NCBI GenBank assembly: GCA_035551995.1
Contig: DASZME010000084.1
Location: 1-24,730, forward strand
Length of the DNA stretch: 24,730 nucleotides
Origin: RYN-428 sp035551995
GTDB taxonomy: Bacteria > Planctomycetota > Phycisphaerae > Tepidisphaerales > Tepidisphaeraceae
Direction: 5' to 3'
Under the pieces are notes generated by a model. That model saw nothing but the letters and a program-made list of their open reading frames with translations, was not told where the DNA came from and did no database searches. Below are positions 7,758 through 15,989 of the stretch, in pieces. How positions within the stretch are numbered: position 1 is the stretch's first letter; every line of letters begins with the position of its first letter. The position numbers were made by a program, and so were the translations under genes.

Positions 7758-7890
7758 ATCCCTGATCGTCGTCTTACATTCATTTGCCGATACATTCCGG
7801 ATATGGCGTCCTTCTAAATTCACTTCGACAAATTTGTATATTCCCACCTGAAAACGCCGGTGCTACGGTGCTGCAACTTAAGGAGTCTGA

Positions 7891-8442
7891 ATGTCACTAG
7901 ACACCCAGTTGCCCGTCTCCCTCGTTGACGCGCCCCGGCGTGAATCCACGCCATCACCGGCCGCCGTGCCGATTCAACTACAAGTGAATGGCCGGAATAT
8001 GGCGATCGCCGTCGCGCCGTGGACGAGCCTGCTCGATCTCCTTCGCCTCTGTCTTGATCTTACCGGCACAAAAAAAGGATGCGATCACGGCCAGTGCGGC
8101 GCCTGCACCGTCCTCGTCGACGGCGTGCGAGTCAACTCATGCTTGGCGCTGGCGGTCATGCAGGACGGCAAGAAAATCACGACCATCGAAGGCCTCGCCG
8201 CGGGCGATGCGCTCCACCCGCTTCAGCAGGCGTTTGTGGATCATGATGCATTCCAGTGCGGATATTGCACGCCGGGCCAAATCTGCTCGGGAGTCGGATT
8301 GATCGCCGAGGGACACGCCCGGACGCCGGACGACATTCGCGAATTGATGAGCGGAAATATCTGCCGGTGCGGCGCCTACAAAGGCATCACGGCGGCGGTC
8401 GAGCAAGTGATGCGGTCCACGGAACAAGGCGCCAAAAAATGA
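7891..8442 (+). CDS. Aldehyde oxidoreductase, 2Fe-2S subunit (PaoA/YagT-like)
   Basis: The electron-transfer subunit of a xanthine-oxidase-family molybdenum enzyme. The plant-type 2Fe-2S domain has Cys64, 69, 72 and 84 (GCDHGQCGACTV). The second 2Fe-2S domain has Cys123, Cys126, Cys158 and Cys160 (CGYCTPGQ ... GNICRCGAY). The 183 aa are usual for the family. AAGGAG at 7880-7885 supports the ATG. The N-terminal 27 residues are Pro/Ser-rich with an Arg pair but no hydrophobic stretch, so I see no Tat signal. The E. coli PaoA homologue does carry one; this enzyme is therefore probably cytosolic. It is the first gene of a three-gene operon: its TGA overlaps the next ATG. Confidence 0.9.
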   Translation: MSLDTQLPVSLVDAPRRESTPSPAAVPIQLQVNGRNMAIAVAPWTSLLDLLRLCLDLTGTKKGCDHGQCGACTVLVDGVRVNSCLALAVMQDGKKITTIEGLAAGDALHPLQQAFVDHDAFQCGYCTPGQICSGVGLIAEGHARTPDDIRELMSGNICRCGAYKGITAAVEQVMRSTEQGAKK

Positions 8443-9452
8443 GAGCTTTTTCCTACACCCGAGCAAGCGACGTGAACGACGCGGTGCATCGAATCGGCAC
8501 GCCTGACGGCGACGGCGCTTCCACCGCCGCCGACAAGTTCATCGCCGGCGGAACAAACCTCGTCGACCTGATGAACGCCGACGTCATGCGTCCCCGGCAG
8601 GTGGTCGATATTACCCGCCTGCCGCTGGATACGATCGAAGAGACACCGCAAGGGGGCTTGCGCCTCGGGGCGCTGGTGACCAATGCCGTCACCGCGTATG
8701 ACGAGCGCGTCGCTCGGCGGTATCCGCTTTTGTCGCGTGCGATCTTGGCGGGGGCGTCGGCTCAGTTGCGCAACATGGCCACCGACGGCGGCAATCTGCT
8801 GCAGCGCACGCGCTGTTACTACTTCTACGACACCGCCACGCCGTGCAACAAACGAAAGCCCGGCTCCGGATGCGGCGCCATCGACGGCGTCAATCGCATC
8901 CACGCCATCCTCGGCGCCAGCGCGCATTGCATCGCGACGCATCCGTCGGACATGTGCGTCGCGCTGGCGGCGCTGGCGGCGGTGGTGCGGGTGACGGGGC
9001 CGGCGGGAGAACGGACGATTCCGTTTGCCGAGTTTCATCGTTTGCCGGGCGACACGCCGCAGATCGATACGAATTTGCGGGCCGACGAGCTGGTCACGGC
9101 GATCGACCTTCCGCCGCAGGGATACGCCGAGCATTTAACTTATCTAAAGATTCGCGATCGCGCTTCATATGCTTTTGCGCTGGTGTCGGTCGCCGTTGGT
9201 CTGGAGATGGAAGGGGACACGATTACGCACGCGCGCCTCGCGCTCGGCGGGGTCGCGCATAAGCCATGGCGCGATGAAGAGGCGGAGAAGATGCTGGCGG
9301 GGAAAACGGCGGCGGCGGAAAATTTCCGTCTCGTCGCCGAGTTCATTTTGCGCGACGCCAGGGGTTACGGGCATAACACGTTCAAAATTGAGTTGGCCAA
9401 ACGGGCCATCGTGCGGGCGCTTGAAGAAGCCGCCGGGAAGGTGCAGCCATGA
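8439..9452 (+). CDS. Aldehyde oxidoreductase, FAD / 4Fe-4S subunit (PaoB/YagS-like)
   Basis: The flavin subunit that passes electrons from the molybdenum site to an acceptor. The start ATG at 8439 overlaps the previous stop (ATGA), giving 337 aa; a longer open frame upstream is only read-through of the previous gene. The FAD-binding segments are FIAGGTNLVDLM (34-45) and ATDGGNL (114-120). Between them and the C-terminal CO-dehydrogenase-flavoprotein domain lies the insertion typical of PaoB. It has Cys126, Cys136, Cys145 and Cys164 (RTRCYYFYDTATPCNKR, GSGCGA, HCIATHPSD), which binds a 4Fe-4S cluster in the E. coli enzyme. These cysteines separate it from ordinary xanthine dehydrogenase FAD subunits. 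Confidence 0.92.
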   Translation: MRAFSYTRASDVNDAVHRIGTPDGDGASTAADKFIAGGTNLVDLMNADVMRPRQVVDITRLPLDTIEETPQGGLRLGALVTNAVTAYDERVARRYPLLSRAILAGASAQLRNMATDGGNLLQRTRCYYFYDTATPCNKRKPGSGCGAIDGVNRIHAILGASAHCIATHPSDMCVALAALAAVVRVTGPAGERTIPFAEFHRLPGDTPQIDTNLRADELVTAIDLPPQGYAEHLTYLKIRDRASYAFALVSVAVGLEMEGDTITHARLALGGVAHKPWRDEEAEKMLAGKTAAAENFRLVAEFILRDARGYGHNTFKIELAKRAIVRALEEAAGKVQP

Positions 9453-11719
9453 TGTCGATTCCGACGATCGCCGATCCGCTTCCGGCCAATGCGTCGCAGG
9501 TCGGCCGGCCTTTAAGCCGGGTGGACGGACGGCTGAAGGTGACCGGCGGCGCGAAGTATGCCGCCGAACATAACGCTCCTGGTCTTCTTCACGGCTACAT
9601 CGTTTCAAGCGCGATCACCAAGGGCCGGATCACGCGCGTCAGTACCGCCGCCGCGCTGGCGTCGCCGGGCGTCGTTCATGTGTTCACGCACGAGAACCGG
9701 CCAAGCCTGGCGTGGTTTGATCGAAAGTGGAAGGATGAGGATTCGCCCAAGGGGTCGCCGTTTCGTCCGCTGTATGACGCCAAGATCGTTCACGCCATGC
9801 AACCGATCGCGTTGGTCGTCGCGGAAACTTTCGAGGCCGCTCGTTGCGGGGCTCGGCTTGTCGAGGTGGAATACGAAGCCGAGCATCATGAAACCGACCT
9901 TCGCGCGCGGCGTCATCACACCTACACGCCGGGCAATGAAAAGACGGGGTTTGAACCGCCGCCCAAGCCTCGGGGCGACGCCGACGCGGCTCTGAAAGAG
10001 GCCCCGGTGAAGGTGGACGCCGAGTACGAACAAGCCGCCGAGCATCACAATCCAATGGAGATGCACGCCTCGACGGTGATCTTTCATGAAGCCGACGATT
10101 CGATCACCGTCTACGATAAAACCCAAGGCGTTCAAGGCACGCAAAAATACGTGTGCAATGTGTTTGGCTTGCCCAAGGCAAGCGTACGCGTGCTGGCGCC
10201 ATTTGTCGGCGGGGCGTTCGGATCGGGTCTAAGGGCGCAGCATCAGTTGTTCCTGGCCGTCATGGCTTCCACGCAACTCAAGCGATCGGTCCGCGTCGAG
10301 TTGACGCGTCCGCAGATGTTTACCTTTGGCCATCGTCCTCAGACCATCCAGCGCGTCGCGCTCGGCGCCGCCCACGACGGCACGTTGACGGCGGTGATTC
10401 ACGAGGCCGTGCAGGAGAGTTCGCAATTCGAGAATTATGTCGAGACCGTCGTCAACTGGTCGGGCCAGCAGTACAAGTGCGAGAATGTCCGTTTGGAATA
10501 CAAGCTCGCCCGGCTCGATCTTTTCACGCCGTTGGATATGCGCGCGCCCGGCGCCGCGACCGGATTACCGGCCCTTGAATGCGCGATGGATGAATTGGCG
10601 TATGCCCTGAAGATCGATCCCGTCGAGCTTCGCCTCAAAAACTACGCCGACGTTGACGGCAACAGCGGCAAGCCATTTTCTAGCAAGGAACTCAAGGCCT
10701 GTTTCGCGAAGGGCGCCGAGCGATTTGGCTGGGCGAGGCGCAACCCCGAGCCGCGCTCGATGCGGGACGGAAAACACCTGATCGGCTGGGGGATGGCGAG
10801 CGGCGTGTGGGACGCCATGCAAGTTCCCGCGTCCGCGAAGGCGGCGCTCTCGATCGACGGCCGGCTTATCGTCAGCAGCGCCACCGCCGACATCGGCACC
10901 GGCACCTATACCGCCATGAGCCAGATCGCCGCCGACACGCTTGGGATTCCGATGGAGCAGGTGCGGTTTATCCTCGGCGATTCATCGCTTCCACAGGCGC
11001 CGCTGGAAGGCGGATCGTTCACCGTATCGTCGGTCGGGTCGGCGGTGAAGGCCGCGTGCGACAAGGTCGGAGCCAGGCTACTCAAGTTGGCGCGCAAGGC
11101 GCACGGCTCGCCCCTGGCCGACGCGAAGGACGACGCCGTCGAATTTGCCGACGGACGCATCCGTCTGAAGAACGATCCCGCGCGCGGGATCTCGATCGTC
11201 GAGGCGATGCGCGGCGAGGGCATCGTCAATATCGAGGAGCAGGCTCAATCGATTCCGAATTTTCTGAAACATCGCTCATACAAGCTCGGCACGCACTCGG
11301 CGGTTTTTGTCGAAGTGCGCGTCGATCCTGATTTGGGGACGGTGGGCGTAAGCCGGGTGGTCAGCGCGGTGGCCGCGGGACGGATCATCAATCCCAAGAC
11401 CGCGGCGAGCCAGGTGGCCGGCGCCGTCGTCGGCGGTATCGGCATGGCCCTGCTCGAAGAAACGCTCGTCGATCACACGCTTGGCAGATACATGAACCAC
11501 GATTTTGCAGAGTATCACGTCCCGGTGAACGCCGACGTGCCTGACATCGACGTGATTTTCGTCGAAGAGCATGACGACATCGTAAACCCGCTGGGCGTGA
11601 AAGGCGTTGGGGAGATCGGCATCGTCGGCGTCCCCGCCGCGATCGCCAACGCCATCTTCCACGCCACCGGAAAGCGAATCCGGCAATTCCCGATTACGCC
11701 CGACAAGGTCTTCGCGTAA
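9449..11719 (+). CDS. Aldehyde oxidoreductase, molybdenum cofactor subunit (PaoC/YagR-like)
   Basis: The catalytic subunit that oxidises a substrate, by family analogy aldehydes, to the acid at a molybdopterin-bound Mo. 756 aa, with an N-terminal a/b hammerhead domain (GRPLSRVDGRLKVTGGAKY) and then the two Mo-cofactor-binding domains (FVGGAFGSGLRAQ, LDMRAPGAATG, IGTGTYTAMSQIAAD). The catalytic glutamate is Glu722 in GVKGVGEIGIVG. The start overlaps the stop of the FAD gene (ATGA at 9449-9452); the next codon is also ATG, so the start is uncertain by one residue. The gene order 2Fe-2S, FAD, Mo is that of paoABC. The dedicated maturation factor (PaoD/XdhC) that usually follows is absent here. 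Confidence 0.93.
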   Translation: MMSIPTIADPLPANASQVGRPLSRVDGRLKVTGGAKYAAEHNAPGLLHGYIVSSAITKGRITRVSTAAALASPGVVHVFTHENRPSLAWFDRKWKDEDSPKGSPFRPLYDAKIVHAMQPIALVVAETFEAARCGARLVEVEYEAEHHETDLRARRHHTYTPGNEKTGFEPPPKPRGDADAALKEAPVKVDAEYEQAAEHHNPMEMHASTVIFHEADDSITVYDKTQGVQGTQKYVCNVFGLPKASVRVLAPFVGGAFGSGLRAQHQLFLAVMASTQLKRSVRVELTRPQMFTFGHRPQTIQRVALGAAHDGTLTAVIHEAVQESSQFENYVETVVNWSGQQYKCENVRLEYKLARLDLFTPLDMRAPGAATGLPALECAMDELAYALKIDPVELRLKNYADVDGNSGKPFSSKELKACFAKGAERFGWARRNPEPRSMRDGKHLIGWGMASGVWDAMQVPASAKAALSIDGRLIVSSATADIGTGTYTAMSQIAADTLGIPMEQVRFILGDSSLPQAPLEGGSFTVSSVGSAVKAACDKVGARLLKLARKAHGSPLADAKDDAVEFADGRIRLKNDPARGISIVEAMRGEGIVNIEEQAQSIPNFLKHRSYKLGTHSAVFVEVRVDPDLGTVGVSRVVSAVAAGRIINPKTAASQVAGAVVGGIGMALLEETLVDHTLGRYMNHDFAEYHVPVNADVPDIDVIFVEEHDDIVNPLGVKGVGEIGIVGVPAAIANAIFHATGKRIRQFPITPDKVFA

Positions 11720-11761
11720 TCATCATTTCGATCTACATTGCCCGCGAAAAATGATTCGTAT

Positions 11762-11832
11762 TTGATAGCCGCGGGCGGAAGCCCGTGGATCGTGTCGACG
11801 AAGATCCACGGGCTTCCGCCCGCGGCTATCAA
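11762..11832. repeat. 30-bp perfect inverted repeat, likely dispersed palindromic element
   Basis: The left arm 11762-11791 (begins TTGATAGCCGCGGGCGGAAG) and the right arm 11803-11832 are exact reverse complements. An 11-nt spacer containing GTCGAC lies between. The next pair outward would be T-G. The transcript would form a very stable hairpin, and there is no T-run. The core, a GCGGGCGGAAGCCCGTGG type with its complement, resembles the small palindromic repeats scattered through planctomycete genomes; that likeness is from memory. It can work as the terminator of the aldehyde oxidoreductase operon. Confidence 0.85.
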
Positions 11833-11884
11833 GGACCAATCGCCCGCGTTCCCACCTTTACTGCGCGAAAATTCCGCATCTCGA

Positions 11885-11912
11885 TTGACATGCGAGAGCG
11901 AAGATTTAAGGT
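11885..11912 (+). promoter_or_regulatory. Possible mscL promoter
   Basis: A perfect -35 TTGACA (11885-11890) is followed after 16 bp by TAAGGT (11907-11912), a poor -10. The leader would be about 105 nt and would contain the hairpin at 11981-12012. The rest of the 11720-12024 gap, apart from these sites and the large palindrome, shows nothing. Confidence 0.35.
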
Positions 11913-11980
11913 TCGCGCACGAGCTTATCGAGGCGGCGTTATGTTGAATGGACGCCTCGCTGAAGGGAAGCGCGCATCGA

Positions 11981-12012
11981 CAGGTACATGCCGGGCGTTT
12001 CAGCCCGACCTG
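11981..12012 (+). promoter_or_regulatory. Hairpin directly upstream of the mscL ribosome binding site
   Basis: The inner stem CGGGC (11992-11996) / GCCCG (12003-12007) has loop GTTTCA. The outer stem is CAGGT (11981-11985) / ACCTG (12008-12012), with a 6-nt bulge on the left side. It ends one base before AAGGAG (12014-12019), so folding could limit ribosome access. Confidence 0.4.
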
Positions 12013-12024
12013 CAAGGAGCATTC

Positions 12025-12669
12025 ATGGGCATCAGAAAACTGCTGGGCGAGTTCAAGGCGTTTGCATTCAAGGGAAATATGATCGATCTCGCGGTCGCCG
12101 TCGTCATCGGCGCCGCGTTTTCGGGGGTCATTAATTCCCTGGTGAAGGACATCGTGATGCCGACCATCTTCATGGCCACCAGCGCCGTGAAGGAGGCGAA
12201 AGACGTCACCGTCGAAGTCGCTCAAAAGGCGGCACAGACCGTTGGTGTCGCAGCCAAATCCTCGACCCAGCCGACAACGCAGGCATCGACGCAACCCGAG
12301 CCGTCCACCGTGGCCGCGGTTGCGCCCGCCGTGCCTCCGGCGGCTTCGCCCCCGCCCGCCGCCGCGGCGCCGGCGGATCAGACGGCGCCGAAAAAAGTGG
12401 TGGAGCTGGACTGGAAAATCGGCGCCATCGACATCGGTCATTTCATCGCCGAATTGCTCAATTTCATCATCGTGGCTTTCGCGGTTTTCGTCATCATCGT
12501 GAAGCTTCTCGGCTCGGTCATCAAAAAGGTGGGCGGCACGCCGAAGCCCGATGAGCCAACCACGCGTGAATGTCCCGAGTGCCTCTCGATTATTCCGATA
12601 CAGGCCCGGCGCTGTGCCTATTGCACCGCGGTGGTGGCGCCAGCGGTCATGCCGCCGAAGGGGACCTGA
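12025..12669 (+). CDS. mscL: Large-conductance mechanosensitive channel with long loop and C-terminal zinc ribbon
   Basis: An inner-membrane pentameric tension valve that releases solutes on hypo-osmotic shock. The N-terminal helix and TM1 are canonical (EFKAFAFKGNMIDLAVAVVIGAAF, written here as residues 9-32, with SLVKDIVMP after). TM2 is at about 138-162 (GHFIAELLNFIIVAFAVFVI). The loop between them (about 46-136) is roughly 90 residues rather than the usual 25-30 and is rich in Ala, Pro, Thr and Gln. The cytoplasmic end carries CPEC (183-186) and CAYC (197-200), a zinc ribbon in place of the usual C-terminal helix bundle. Total length is 214 aa against about 140 typical. AAGGAG at 12014-12019 fixes the ATG. 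Confidence 0.92.
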   Translation: MGIRKLLGEFKAFAFKGNMIDLAVAVVIGAAFSGVINSLVKDIVMPTIFMATSAVKEAKDVTVEVAQKAAQTVGVAAKSSTQPTTQASTQPEPSTVAAVAPAVPPAASPPPAAAAPADQTAPKKVVELDWKIGAIDIGHFIAELLNFIIVAFAVFVIIVKLLGSVIKKVGGTPKPDEPTTRECPECLSIIPIQARRCAYCTAVVAPAVMPPKGT

Positions 12670-12711
12670 TCGGAATATGCGCGTGCTCCTTGATCAAAAC
12701 GCGGAGCGCAG

Positions 12712-12740
12712 AAAAAACCCAGGCCGGTGAGGACCTGGGT
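12712..12740 (-). terminator. Intrinsic terminator of the DUF1080 gene
   Basis: Read on the minus strand, ACCCAGG (12740-12734) pairs with CCTGGGT (12723-12717) and is followed by a run of T (12717-12712). It lies 33 bp after the stop of the DUF1080 gene and also separates it from mscL, which ends on the other strand. Confidence 0.75.
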
Positions 12741-12773
12741 CTCTATGCGATGGAGCTATCAGAACGCCGGAGG

Positions 12774-13676
12774 CTACTTGGCTTCGGCCGACTTGGGAGC
12801 GGTGCTTGTCGCCACTTCGCCGGTGGCTTGTTGATGTTCGAGGGCTTCCAATGGCCGCACCCAAATGTTGCGGTAGTGGACCGGGTTGCCGTGGAATTGG
12901 AGTTGCAGGGGGCCGGTTTCGGGGAATTTGTCGGGGTATTTGGCCACGATCCGATGGCCGGTCGGGCCTTCGATACGATGATGATCCTGCGTCAGCACGC
13001 CGTTTTGAAGGACGGTAACATATGCCGGCTCGGCAAGTTTATCGTCTTTGTAGATCGGGCGATGGAAAATGATGTCATAGGTTTGCCATTCGCCGGGCGG
13101 ACGGCAGACGTTGACTTCCGGCGGATATTGGCCGTACAGGGCGCTGCACGCGCCGTCGGCGTAAGTGCGATTGTTATAGTTGTCGAGAACCTGGATCTCG
13201 AACTTGCCCATGAGAAAGACGCCGCTGTTTCCGCGGCCCTGGCTGTCGCCGTGGGCGGGGCTGGGGGTGGCGAATTCGACGTGAAGCTGCATGTCGCCGA
13301 ACTTTTGCTTGCTTTCCAGATATTTGTTGTTCTTCGGGTCTTTCAGATTGGTGGAGAGCATCTCGCCGTTTTGCAGCGTGAAGGTCGGCTCGCCGCCACC
13401 GGCGGCTTGCCACTCGGAAAGATCCTTGCCGTCAAAAAGTATGATGGCGTCGGACGGCGCCTTGCCGGGGGCGTCGTTGGTGCTGGCGGTTCCGGGCGTG
13501 ACGACCGGCGCCATGGGCCGATCCATATCGTGAACCTTCCACTTCGACCACGGCTGTTGCGGTCCCTCATGGCTGGTATCTTTTTTTTGCTCGGCGGCGA
13601 GCACGAGCGCGCCCGCCAGTACGATGCTGGCGACGCCGGCGATTTTCGCCGGCCTGGTTCCAAAGAACGACTTCAT
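12774..13676 (-). CDS. Secreted DUF1080 (3-keto-disaccharide hydrolase-like) protein
   Basis: 300 aa. An N-terminal signal peptide (MKSFFGTRPAKIAGVASIVLAGALVLAAEQ) directs export. A short polar linker follows, then a DUF1080 / PF06439 concanavalin-like jelly-roll at about 74-280, with the usual opening IILFDGKDLSEWQ, GNSGVFLMGKFEIQVLDNY, GEWQTYDIIFHRP, and the ending PLQLQFHGNPVHYRNIWVRPL. Members are very abundant in planctomycetes and some act on 3-keto-disaccharides; the substrate here is unknown. GGAGG sits just upstream of the ATG on the minus strand. A 391-codon plus-strand frame over it is a shadow. Confidence 0.88.
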   Translation of the reverse strand: MKSFFGTRPAKIAGVASIVLAGALVLAAEQKKDTSHEGPQQPWSKWKVHDMDRPMAPVVTPGTASTNDAPGKAPSDAIILFDGKDLSEWQAAGGGEPTFTLQNGEMLSTNLKDPKNNKYLESKQKFGDMQLHVEFATPSPAHGDSQGRGNSGVFLMGKFEIQVLDNYNNRTYADGACSALYGQYPPEVNVCRPPGEWQTYDIIFHRPIYKDDKLAEPAYVTVLQNGVLTQDHHRIEGPTGHRIVAKYPDKFPETGPLQLQFHGNPVHYRNIWVRPLEALEHQQATGEVATSTAPKSAEAK

Positions 13677-14052
13677 CGAGGCCTCCCGAATCAGAGAAGA
13701 AAAAGGGGATTAACCGCCCGCGCTTCGCCGGGCGGCACAAGGTAACTACCCCGCGCATCGACGCGCGTTGGCCTACGATTCATCGCGAACATGAACATCA
13801 GGCGCTGGCCGATTCGTGCATCGGCGTCTGAGCCCTCGGGAAAAGGCTTCCGGCATTTCTCCGCCGCCGTGACGTTCTTGTTAATGGGAGCGGTTGCTCC
13901 GGAAGAATTCCGCGACCCGCATTGATACGTCGTACGGGTAATGCTCGTCGGCGCAATAATTTCGATTCGGGCGCGCCGGCCTCAAAATGCCCGCTTCCAT
14001 CTGTTACAATTCCGAATCGGTAACTCAGGTCGCGAAATTTGCGGCATCAGCC
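13677..14052. other. Intergenic region between divergent genes, with one hairpin
   Basis: 376 bp without a credible gene. It holds a 7-bp hairpin (CCGCCCG 13714-13720, CGGGCGG 13729-13735) in the likely leader of the DUF1080 gene. It also holds a TACAAT (14003-14008) that could be a -10 for the acyltransferase gene, without a clear -35. An in-frame ATG at 13987 would extend the acyltransferase by 22 residues of poor quality. Confidence 0.5.
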
Positions 14053-15177
14053 ATGGCGTTAACAGTCACCGACGAAAGTACATCCATCGTGATCTTGCGG
14101 GCGTCGGATTTCGCGTCCGGTGATCCTTACCTCCAGTGGGACGACCCGACCGACATCGCCCGAATCCCGCCCTGGAAGCTAGCCGCTTTGCTCGCCAATC
14201 CACTTCGACTCGGTTTCGACGATCCCGTCGAGATTGTCGGCTTGCGCGGACGAACCGTCGTCGGGAAAATGGATTTGATCGTCGGCGCCGCCGCGATCGA
14301 CGGGCAGGTCATACCGGTGCTGTGGACATCGATGTTAATCGTCCCCGAACAATTTCGCGGCACATTAATGGGCGCGCTGATCGTTTTGAAGATGCAACAA
14401 ATGATGCCGACCGTCGCGGCGTGCGCGGTATCGGTGGCCGCGCTTCCGGTATACGAGAAATTGAAATGGATGCATTTTCGGCTTCACCGCCATATTCTGC
14501 TCCGCCGAAGCCGTCCCGTCGTGGAACGTTATTTCGGCGAGGGATTTCCTTCGCGCGTGGCGAACTGCGCGGCCGACGCCGGGCTCATTGCTTTACGCGC
14601 CGCCACGGGCCCGTTTGCGGCTCTCTTAACGCGCGGTTTGCATTGCCGGCAAGCCGCGCGAATGGATCCCGCTCTGGATCACCGCATCGGCGCTTGCGAT
14701 CGCCCTGCGTGCTTTGTGCGGTCGGCGGCGTGGGTTAATTGGGCGCTCGACCATCCCTCCTGCGATGATCCGCGCGATCGGCGCGGCCTGTTCATTGTTT
14801 ATGACCGGCAAGAGCGTATTGTCGGCTACTTCCTGTTAAAATCCCGATTCTATCCGGTCGCCACCCACCGCGGATTCAAGAACTTATTTCTTGGTTCATT
14901 GTCCGATTGGATCGCGCTTGAGCCGCAGGCGCTCGGATTCACGCAGATTGTATTATTGGCGAGTATGGAGTTGGCGCGATGGGATGTCGATGCGATCGAA
15001 GTCTGTATCTCGGACGGGGAGCCCGCGCCGAATCTGCGGCCGTGGGGATTCGTGCCGGTCGGCGATTTGCATCTTCTAGTCAAGGCGTCGGCGAGAAGCC
15101 CTTTAAGCGACCCCAAATACGCTAAATCGTCGGCATGGAGAATTCGGCCGGCCGAGGGGGATAATTTCCTCGTTTAG
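14053..15177 (+). CDS. GNAT-like acyltransferase, apparently two GNAT folds
   Basis: 374 aa from the ATG at 14053. No strong ribosome binding site is seen, so the start is uncertain; 13987 is the alternative. The first half shows a GNAT acyl-CoA-binding pattern (MLIVPEQFRGTLMGALIV), then a segment like the end of a GNAT fold (SVAALPVYEKLKWMHF). The second half (FIVYDRQERIVGYFLLKS, later LARWDVDAIEVCISD and LRPWGFVPVGDLHLLVK) looks like a second, more degenerate GNAT fold. No signal peptide or membrane segment is seen. It is 26 bp upstream of a ChbG-type deacetylase and an acetyltransferase, so N- or O-acylation of a glycan or its precursor is the likely job (inference). The exact family and acyl donor are unknown. 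Confidence 0.65.
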   Translation: MALTVTDESTSIVILRASDFASGDPYLQWDDPTDIARIPPWKLAALLANPLRLGFDDPVEIVGLRGRTVVGKMDLIVGAAAIDGQVIPVLWTSMLIVPEQFRGTLMGALIVLKMQQMMPTVAACAVSVAALPVYEKLKWMHFRLHRHILLRRSRPVVERYFGEGFPSRVANCAADAGLIALRAATGPFAALLTRGLHCRQAARMDPALDHRIGACDRPACFVRSAAWVNWALDHPSCDDPRDRRGLFIVYDRQERIVGYFLLKSRFYPVATHRGFKNLFLGSLSDWIALEPQALGFTQIVLLASMELARWDVDAIEVCISDGEPAPNLRPWGFVPVGDLHLLVKASARSPLSDPKYAKSSAWRIRPAEGDNFLV

Positions 15178-15203
15178 CGGGTTCGAAATGAGCGAGTGCA
15201 CTT

Positions 15204-15989
15204 ATGCGCATCGTGGTCAACGCCGACGATTTTGGCATGTCCGACGACACCGTTCGCGGAACCATCGCGTGTTTCCAGAACGGCGGCCTCTCCAGCGCGT
15301 CGATCATGCCGACCATGCCGGCCACCGACGGCGCCATCCAATTCGCACGCGCGCATCGGCAATTCAGCTTCGGCGTGCATCTGACGTTCATCGCCGACAG
15401 TACCGAACACTGCGTTTGCGATCCGAGCCTGATTCCGGATCTTGTGACGGACGGCGGCGTGTTTCCACCCTCCGACACGGTGCGAAAACGCGCGCTGCTG
15501 GGGAAGTTACCCGTCGATCAACTCGTCCGTGAAATCGAGGCTCAACTCGGTTTTATCCGCGATCACGGCGTCGAAATCTCGCACGTCGATTCCCACGGCC
15601 ACCTGCATAAATTCGCCTCCTTCCGCGCCGCGCTGAAACAGGCTTTGCCGCGCTTCGGCATCGACCGCGTGCGAAACGTGCAGGACGTCTATTTCAAAAA
15701 ACCGCTCAAAAGCCCCACGTTTTGGCTCGGCCCCTGGTGGCGGCGAAAGTTGATGCGAGCGTTCATTTCGACCGATCACTTTTACATGCCGACCAGTTCT
15801 TTCGAAAACGATTGGCAGCAACAGTTGCTCAAACGTTTTGCATCGGCCGGCGATGCATCGCTCGAAGTCGGCGTGCATCCCGGTTACGGGGAATCGTGGC
15901 GCAGCGCCGAGCGAAGCGCAGCCGTGAAGTTTGGCGCCGACGCCCGTGCCGCCGGGCACCGGGTGATCGGTTGGAAGGAAATTCGATGA
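15204..15989 (+). CDS. ChbG/HpnK (YdjC) family carbohydrate deacetylase
   Basis: 261 aa. Enzymes of this family remove acetyl groups from N-acetyl sugars (chitooligosaccharide and hopanoid-glycan substrates are known), using a metal held by Asp and His. The N-terminal NADDFGMS motif (Asp8, Asp9), His59 in FGVHLTF and the HVDSHGHLHKF motif (His127, Asp129, His131, His133, His135) are intact. A late EVGVHPGY segment is also typical. The start begins directly with MRIVVNADDFG as in the family, though the upstream purines are weak. It overlaps the next gene by ATGA, so both are translated from one mRNA. The substrate is unknown; the context suggests a polysaccharide or lipid-linked sugar. Confidence 0.9.
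   Translation: MRIVVNADDFGMSDDTVRGTIACFQNGGLSSASIMPTMPATDGAIQFARAHRQFSFGVHLTFIADSTEHCVCDPSLIPDLVTDGGVFPPSDTVRKRALLGKLPVDQLVREIEAQLGFIRDHGVEISHVDSHGHLHKFASFRAALKQALPRFGIDRVRNVQDVYFKKPLKSPTFWLGPWWRRKLMRAFISTDHFYMPTSSFENDWQQQLLKRFASAGDASLEVGVHPGYGESWRSAERSAAVKFGADARAAGHRVIGWKEIR

Noticed and set aside
6342..7847. Open frame of 501 codons on the minus strand opposite uvrC
   Set aside because: It is antisense to a full set of UvrC motifs, and its translation is low in recognisable protein features.
8256..8438. Longer start for the FAD subunit of the oxidoreductase
   Set aside because: These codons overlap the 2Fe-2S gene in another frame; the family starts at the ATG that overlaps the previous stop (8439).
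11738..11947. Short ORF crossing the 30-bp inverted repeat
   Set aside because: Its codons come from the repeat itself and non-coding flank; such ORFs are a by-product of palindromic repeats.
12570..13745. Open frame of 391 codons on the plus strand over the DUF1080 gene
   Set aside because: It is the shadow of the DUF1080 gene, whose signal peptide, motifs, ribosome binding site and terminator all fit.
15722..15985. Longer start for the WcaF-like acetyltransferase
   Set aside because: The region lies inside the deacetylase gene; the ATGA overlap and the purine-rich site ahead of 15986 fix the start.
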